A DNA stretch of 17,444 nucleotides, taken from Peptostreptococcus sp. Its GTDB lineage: Bacteria; Bacillota; Clostridia; Peptostreptococcales; Peptostreptococcaceae. The DNA is taken from contig JAHHSS010000025.1 in the NCBI GenBank assembly GCA_020025095.1, positions 1 to 17,444 on the forward strand, in the 5' to 3' direction. A model generated the notes under the pieces. It worked only from the letters and a program-made list of their open reading frames with translations. It searched no databases and was not told where the DNA came from. Position 1 is the first letter of the stretch. Every line of letters starts with the position of its first letter. A program made the translations under genes and the position numbers. This document shows, one piece after another, positions 15,130 through 17,444 of the stretch.

Positions 15130-16563
15130 TTAAACTAACTTTGAAAAACAAGATCCAGTTCTAGATAAGTCAGAAGGTATTCCACCCTTATATTCTCCTG
15201 TAAAACAAGCGTCACAAAATCCTAATCCTGGACATAGTTTAGGCAAGTCCTCTTTATCTAGATACCCTAAAGAATCTGCATTTATACTTTTTCTTATTTC
15301 TTCTATGCTATGATTTACCGCTACTAAATTCTCCTTGCTAGGTACATCCGTTCCATAATAACATGGATGCCTAAATGGGGGAGAACTAACTCTAACATGA
15401 ACCTCTAAAGCTCCTGCATCTTTTAACATCTTTACTATATTTCTTATAGTTGTACCTCTTACAATTGAGTCATCTACCATTACTACCCTTTTCCCTTTTA
15501 CAACTTCCGTGATTACATTTAGCTTTACTTGGACACCAGAGGTTCTTTCGTTTTGTTTTGGCTTTATAAAAGTTCTACCTACATAACTATTTTTATAAAA
15601 AGCCATACCATATGCTATCCCAGAAGCTTGAGAATAACCTACTGCTGCAGCAAGACCTGATTCAGGTACTCCGACTACAAGGTCAGCTTCTACTGGATAG
15701 TTTTTTGCCAACAATTCTCCCGCTTTCACTCTTGAAGAATATACACTCTGACCGTCTATACAACTATCAGTTCTTGCAAAATATATATATTCAAATATAC
15801 ATCTAGCTTTTTCATCTGCTTTTGCAAAATAATGAGATTCTATTTTTCCATCCTTTATAGTAACTATTTCGCCAGGCTCTACATCTCTGATAAATTCAGC
15901 ACCTACTGTATCTAATGCAGCTGACTCAGAACTTAAAAAGTATGTATTGTCTTTTTTCCCTATACATAAAGGTCTAAATCCGAATCTATCTCTAGCGCCT
16001 ATAAGTTTTGCTGGGCTGGATACAACAAGAGAAAACGCTCCTTGAAGTTTTTGAGTCGCACTCTTAACAGCATCTTCTATAGATAGTGTATGTAACCTTT
16101 CTCTAGCTATCAGATATGCTATTACCTCGGAATCTGTAGTCGTCTGAAAAATAGCACCTGTCATAGCTAGCTCATTTTTTAGCTCGGTTCCATTTGTAAG
16201 GTTTCCATTATGTGCCATAGAAAGTATTCCCTTTATATAATGTATTACAAAAGGCTGAGCACATTCTATTCCAAGACCTCCAGCTGTAGAATACCTGACA
16301 TGACCTACTCCCAAGTTTCCTTTTAGAGAATTCAATGTTTTCTTATCAAATACCTCATTTACAAGCCCTTGCCCCTTATGGAAGTTAACATTTTTGCAAT
16401 CTTCTGATGTTTTAGTTACAGATATGCCCGCACTTTCCTGGCCTCTATGCTGAAGTGCGAACAAACCATAATATATATATGATGCTACATCTTCTCCATC
16501 AAAATCATAAGCACCAAATACACCACACTCTTCTTTTAAACCAGTCATTATATCTTCCCTCAT
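15130..16563 (-). CDS. purF: Amidophosphoribosyltransferase (glutamine PRPP amidotransferase)
   Basis: First committed step of de novo purine synthesis: PRPP plus glutamine gives 5-phosphoribosylamine. The 477-residue protein has an N-terminal class II glutaminase domain (to about 240) with nucleophile Cys13 in EECGVFG, exposed after removal of a 12-residue propeptide as in Bacillus PurF. A PRTase domain follows, with the PRPP loop VVMVDDSIVRGTT (360-372). Cysteines 255, 401, 450 and 453 (the last two in FCDAC) fit the four ligands of the 4Fe-4S cluster of the Bacillus-type enzyme. The start at 16563 is chosen because AGGAGAG lies three bases upstream and overlaps the purC stop codon. An internal ATG at 16548 would shorten the propeptide. 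It is the second gene after purC and is followed directly by a terminator, with no purM, purN or purH behind it. Confidence 0.97.
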   Translation of the reverse strand: MREDIMTGLKEECGVFGAYDFDGEDVASYIYYGLFALQHRGQESAGISVTKTSEDCKNVNFHKGQGLVNEVFDKKTLNSLKGNLGVGHVRYSTAGGLGIECAQPFVIHYIKGILSMAHNGNLTNGTELKNELAMTGAIFQTTTDSEVIAYLIARERLHTLSIEDAVKSATQKLQGAFSLVVSSPAKLIGARDRFGFRPLCIGKKDNTYFLSSESAALDTVGAEFIRDVEPGEIVTIKDGKIESHYFAKADEKARCIFEYIYFARTDSCIDGQSVYSSRVKAGELLAKNYPVEADLVVGVPESGLAAAVGYSQASGIAYGMAFYKNSYVGRTFIKPKQNERTSGVQVKLNVITEVVKGKRVVMVDDSIVRGTTIRNIVKMLKDAGALEVHVRVSSPPFRHPCYYGTDVPSKENLVAVNHSIEEIRKSINADSLGYLDKEDLPKLCPGLGFCDACFTGEYKGGIPSDLSRTGSCFSKLV

Positions 16564-16566
16564 ATG

Positions 16567-16573
16567 CTCTCCT
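16567..16573 (-). promoter_or_regulatory. purF ribosome binding site overlapping the purC stop codon
   Basis: AGGAGAG on the minus strand shares two bases with the purC TAG stop (16574-16572) and lies three bases before the purF ATG. This arrangement suggests translational coupling of the two genes and favours the 16563 start. Confidence 0.7.
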
Positions 16574-17276
16574 AAAATCCTAGACGATTTCTAACTTCAA
16601 AATATGCGCCTTCTACATTATCCATATCTCTTCTAAATCTATCTTTGTCCAACTTTTTATTTGTTTCTTTATCCCAAAGGCGACATGTATCTGGAGATAT
16701 TTCATCTGCTAATATTATATCACCATGAAATCTTCCAAATTCTAATTTAAAATCTATTAATTTTATATTATTACCTAGGAAATATGATTTTAATAGTTCA
16801 TTTATCCTTAATGCCATTGATTTAATTTTGTTTATTTCTTCTGTAGTCGCCAATTTCAAAGCAACCGCAAAAGAATCATTAATAAGAGGATCTCCTAAAG
16901 CATCATTTTTATAAGAAAACTCAATTGTTGGTTCATCAAATACTAATCCTTCCTCAACCCCTAATCTCTTTGAAAAGCTTCCTGCTGCAACATTTCTTAC
17001 AATGACTTCTAAAGGAACTATTTCTACAGCTTTTACTAATGTTTCCCTATCATTTAAAGTTTTTACATAATGTGTTTCGATTCCATTTTCAGATAAGTAC
17101 TGGAATAATTGATTAGACATTAAGTTATTTATAACGCCCTTTCCCAAGATAGTTCCTTTTTTAAGACCATTAAATGCAGTAGCATCATCTTTGTATGATA
17201 CTATAAGATAATCTTTGTCATCTGTCTTGAATACCCTCTTTGCCTTCCCCTCGTATAATTGTTCTAATTTTTCCAT
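16572..17276 (-). CDS. purC: Phosphoribosylaminoimidazole-succinocarboxamide synthase (SAICAR synthetase)
   Basis: Catalyses ATP-dependent joining of aspartate to CAIR to give SAICAR in de novo purine synthesis. The 234-residue protein has the usual bacterial length. It starts with the ATP-site motif LYEGKAKRVF (7-16), has the VRNVAAGSF segment (93-101), the family signature LIDFKLEFGR (173-182) and ADEISPDTCRLWD (190-202). The ATG at 17276 is preceded by a modest AGGGAG. It is the first gene of the purC-purF pair, with eight bases between stop and next start. At least 168 bases upstream are non-coding with a good promoter, so purE is not directly in front as it is in many Firmicute pur operons. 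Repeated ATTCGTA boxes around the promoter suggest purine repression. Confidence 0.97.
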   Translation of the reverse strand: MEKLEQLYEGKAKRVFKTDDKDYLIVSYKDDATAFNGLKKGTILGKGVINNLMSNQLFQYLSENGIETHYVKTLNDRETLVKAVEIVPLEVIVRNVAAGSFSKRLGVEEGLVFDEPTIEFSYKNDALGDPLINDSFAVALKLATTEEINKIKSMALRINELLKSYFLGNNIKLIDFKLEFGRFHGDIILADEISPDTCRLWDKETNKKLDKDRFRRDMDNVEGAYFEVRNRLGF

Positions 17277-17315
17277 GATATCAGCTCCCTATATAATAAT
17301 ATTACTAAATAAAAA

Positions 17316-17436
17316 ATTCGTATATTTTCATCTTACACCTCTATTTTATTCGTAGTTATATTTTTTTGCAATAGCAAATTCGTATTTTTTTCTTTTTTTT
17401 TCAAAAAATAGATTATTTTATCCGATTTTTACGAAC
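17316..17436. promoter_or_regulatory. Cluster of candidate purine-repressor boxes upstream of purC
   Basis: Read on the plus strand, ATTCGTA occurs at 17316-17322, 17348-17354 and 17378-17384, spaced 32 and 30 bases (about three helical turns). An inverted copy, TACGAAC, lies at 17430-17436. The boxes lie downstream of, inside and upstream of the promoter. The CGAA core is that of the Bacillus PurR PurBox, although these sites lack the preceding C of CCGAAC. Repressor binding is inferred from repetition and position. Confidence 0.5.
17343..17371 (-). promoter_or_regulatory. Promoter of purC-purF
   Basis: On the minus strand TTGCAA (17366-17371) and TAAAAT (17343-17348) are separated by 17 bases. 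The predicted transcription start is near 17336, about 60 bases ahead of the purC ATG. One ATTCGTA box touches the -10 hexamer and another lies just upstream of the -35. Confidence 0.6.
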
Positions 17437-17444
17437 TATGATTC

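Noticed and set aside
17305..17331. An eight-codon leader ORF (MKIYEFFI) on the minus strand between the purC promoter and purC, with GAGGTG just upstream.
   Set aside because: The predicted transcription start (about 17336) falls at or inside the GAGGTG, so the site would be incomplete in the RNA; there is no attenuator hairpin after it, and so short an ORF is likely by chance.
17385..17412. Long T-rich tract near the right edge.
   Set aside because: Low-complexity AT sequence common in this genome; no stem precedes it on either strand, so it is not called a terminator.

Overview
The window is AT-rich (visibly about 30% G+C), with strong AGGAGG-type ribosome binding sites, TTGaca/TATAAT promoters and tightly packed genes, as expected of a low-GC anaerobic Firmicute. 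The giant surface protein ends in three CWB2 (PF04122) cell-wall-binding repeats, which points to the Clostridia, most plausibly a Peptostreptococcaceae-like or Tissierellia-like lineage (inference). The replicon looks chromosomal. I see no phage, transposase, integrase, conjugation, CRISPR, tRNA or rRNA signature.

Layout, left to right. (1) guaB (IMP dehydrogenase, +) is preceded by a 220-nt leader holding an ATTCG-N10-CGAAT inverted repeat. It converges on an M3-family oligoendopeptidase gene (-), and the two share a bidirectional terminator that overlaps both stop codons. (2) The oligopeptidase diverges from a stand-alone PTS-IIC-like (PfoR-type) membrane protein (+); each has a good sigma-A promoter in the 197-nt gap. 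(3) A second bidirectional terminator separates this from a four-gene minus-strand unit, transcribed topB (DNA topoisomerase III), TtcA-family tRNA thiolase, DnaQ-like 3'-5' exonuclease, monofunctional GT51 peptidoglycan glycosyltransferase. A TTGACT-18-TATAAT promoter drives it. (4) A 300-nt gap with three inverted repeats precedes a 1580-residue secreted protein: signal peptide, four BspA-like leucine-rich-repeat blocks (two of them a clean 276-residue duplication), two FIVAR-like helical repeats and three CWB2 repeats. (5) After two terminators facing each other comes purC-purF (-), a two-gene purine unit whose promoter is surrounded by repeated ATTCGTA boxes.

guaB, purC and purF sit at the two ends of the window and belong to one pathway, from PRPP to IMP to XMP. 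They share a CGAA/TTCG motif in their upstream regions, suggesting a common purine repressor. The other genes are housekeeping (DNA topology and repair, tRNA modification, wall synthesis, peptide turnover), except for the surface protein and the PTS-like membrane protein, which are the accessory elements.

I found no convincing new multi-gene system. The items most worth checking are the candidate purine operators, the trypanosomatid-like IMP dehydrogenase, the modular surface protein with its palindrome-rich upstream region, and the GT51 protein with a long charged tail and a changed motif 3.
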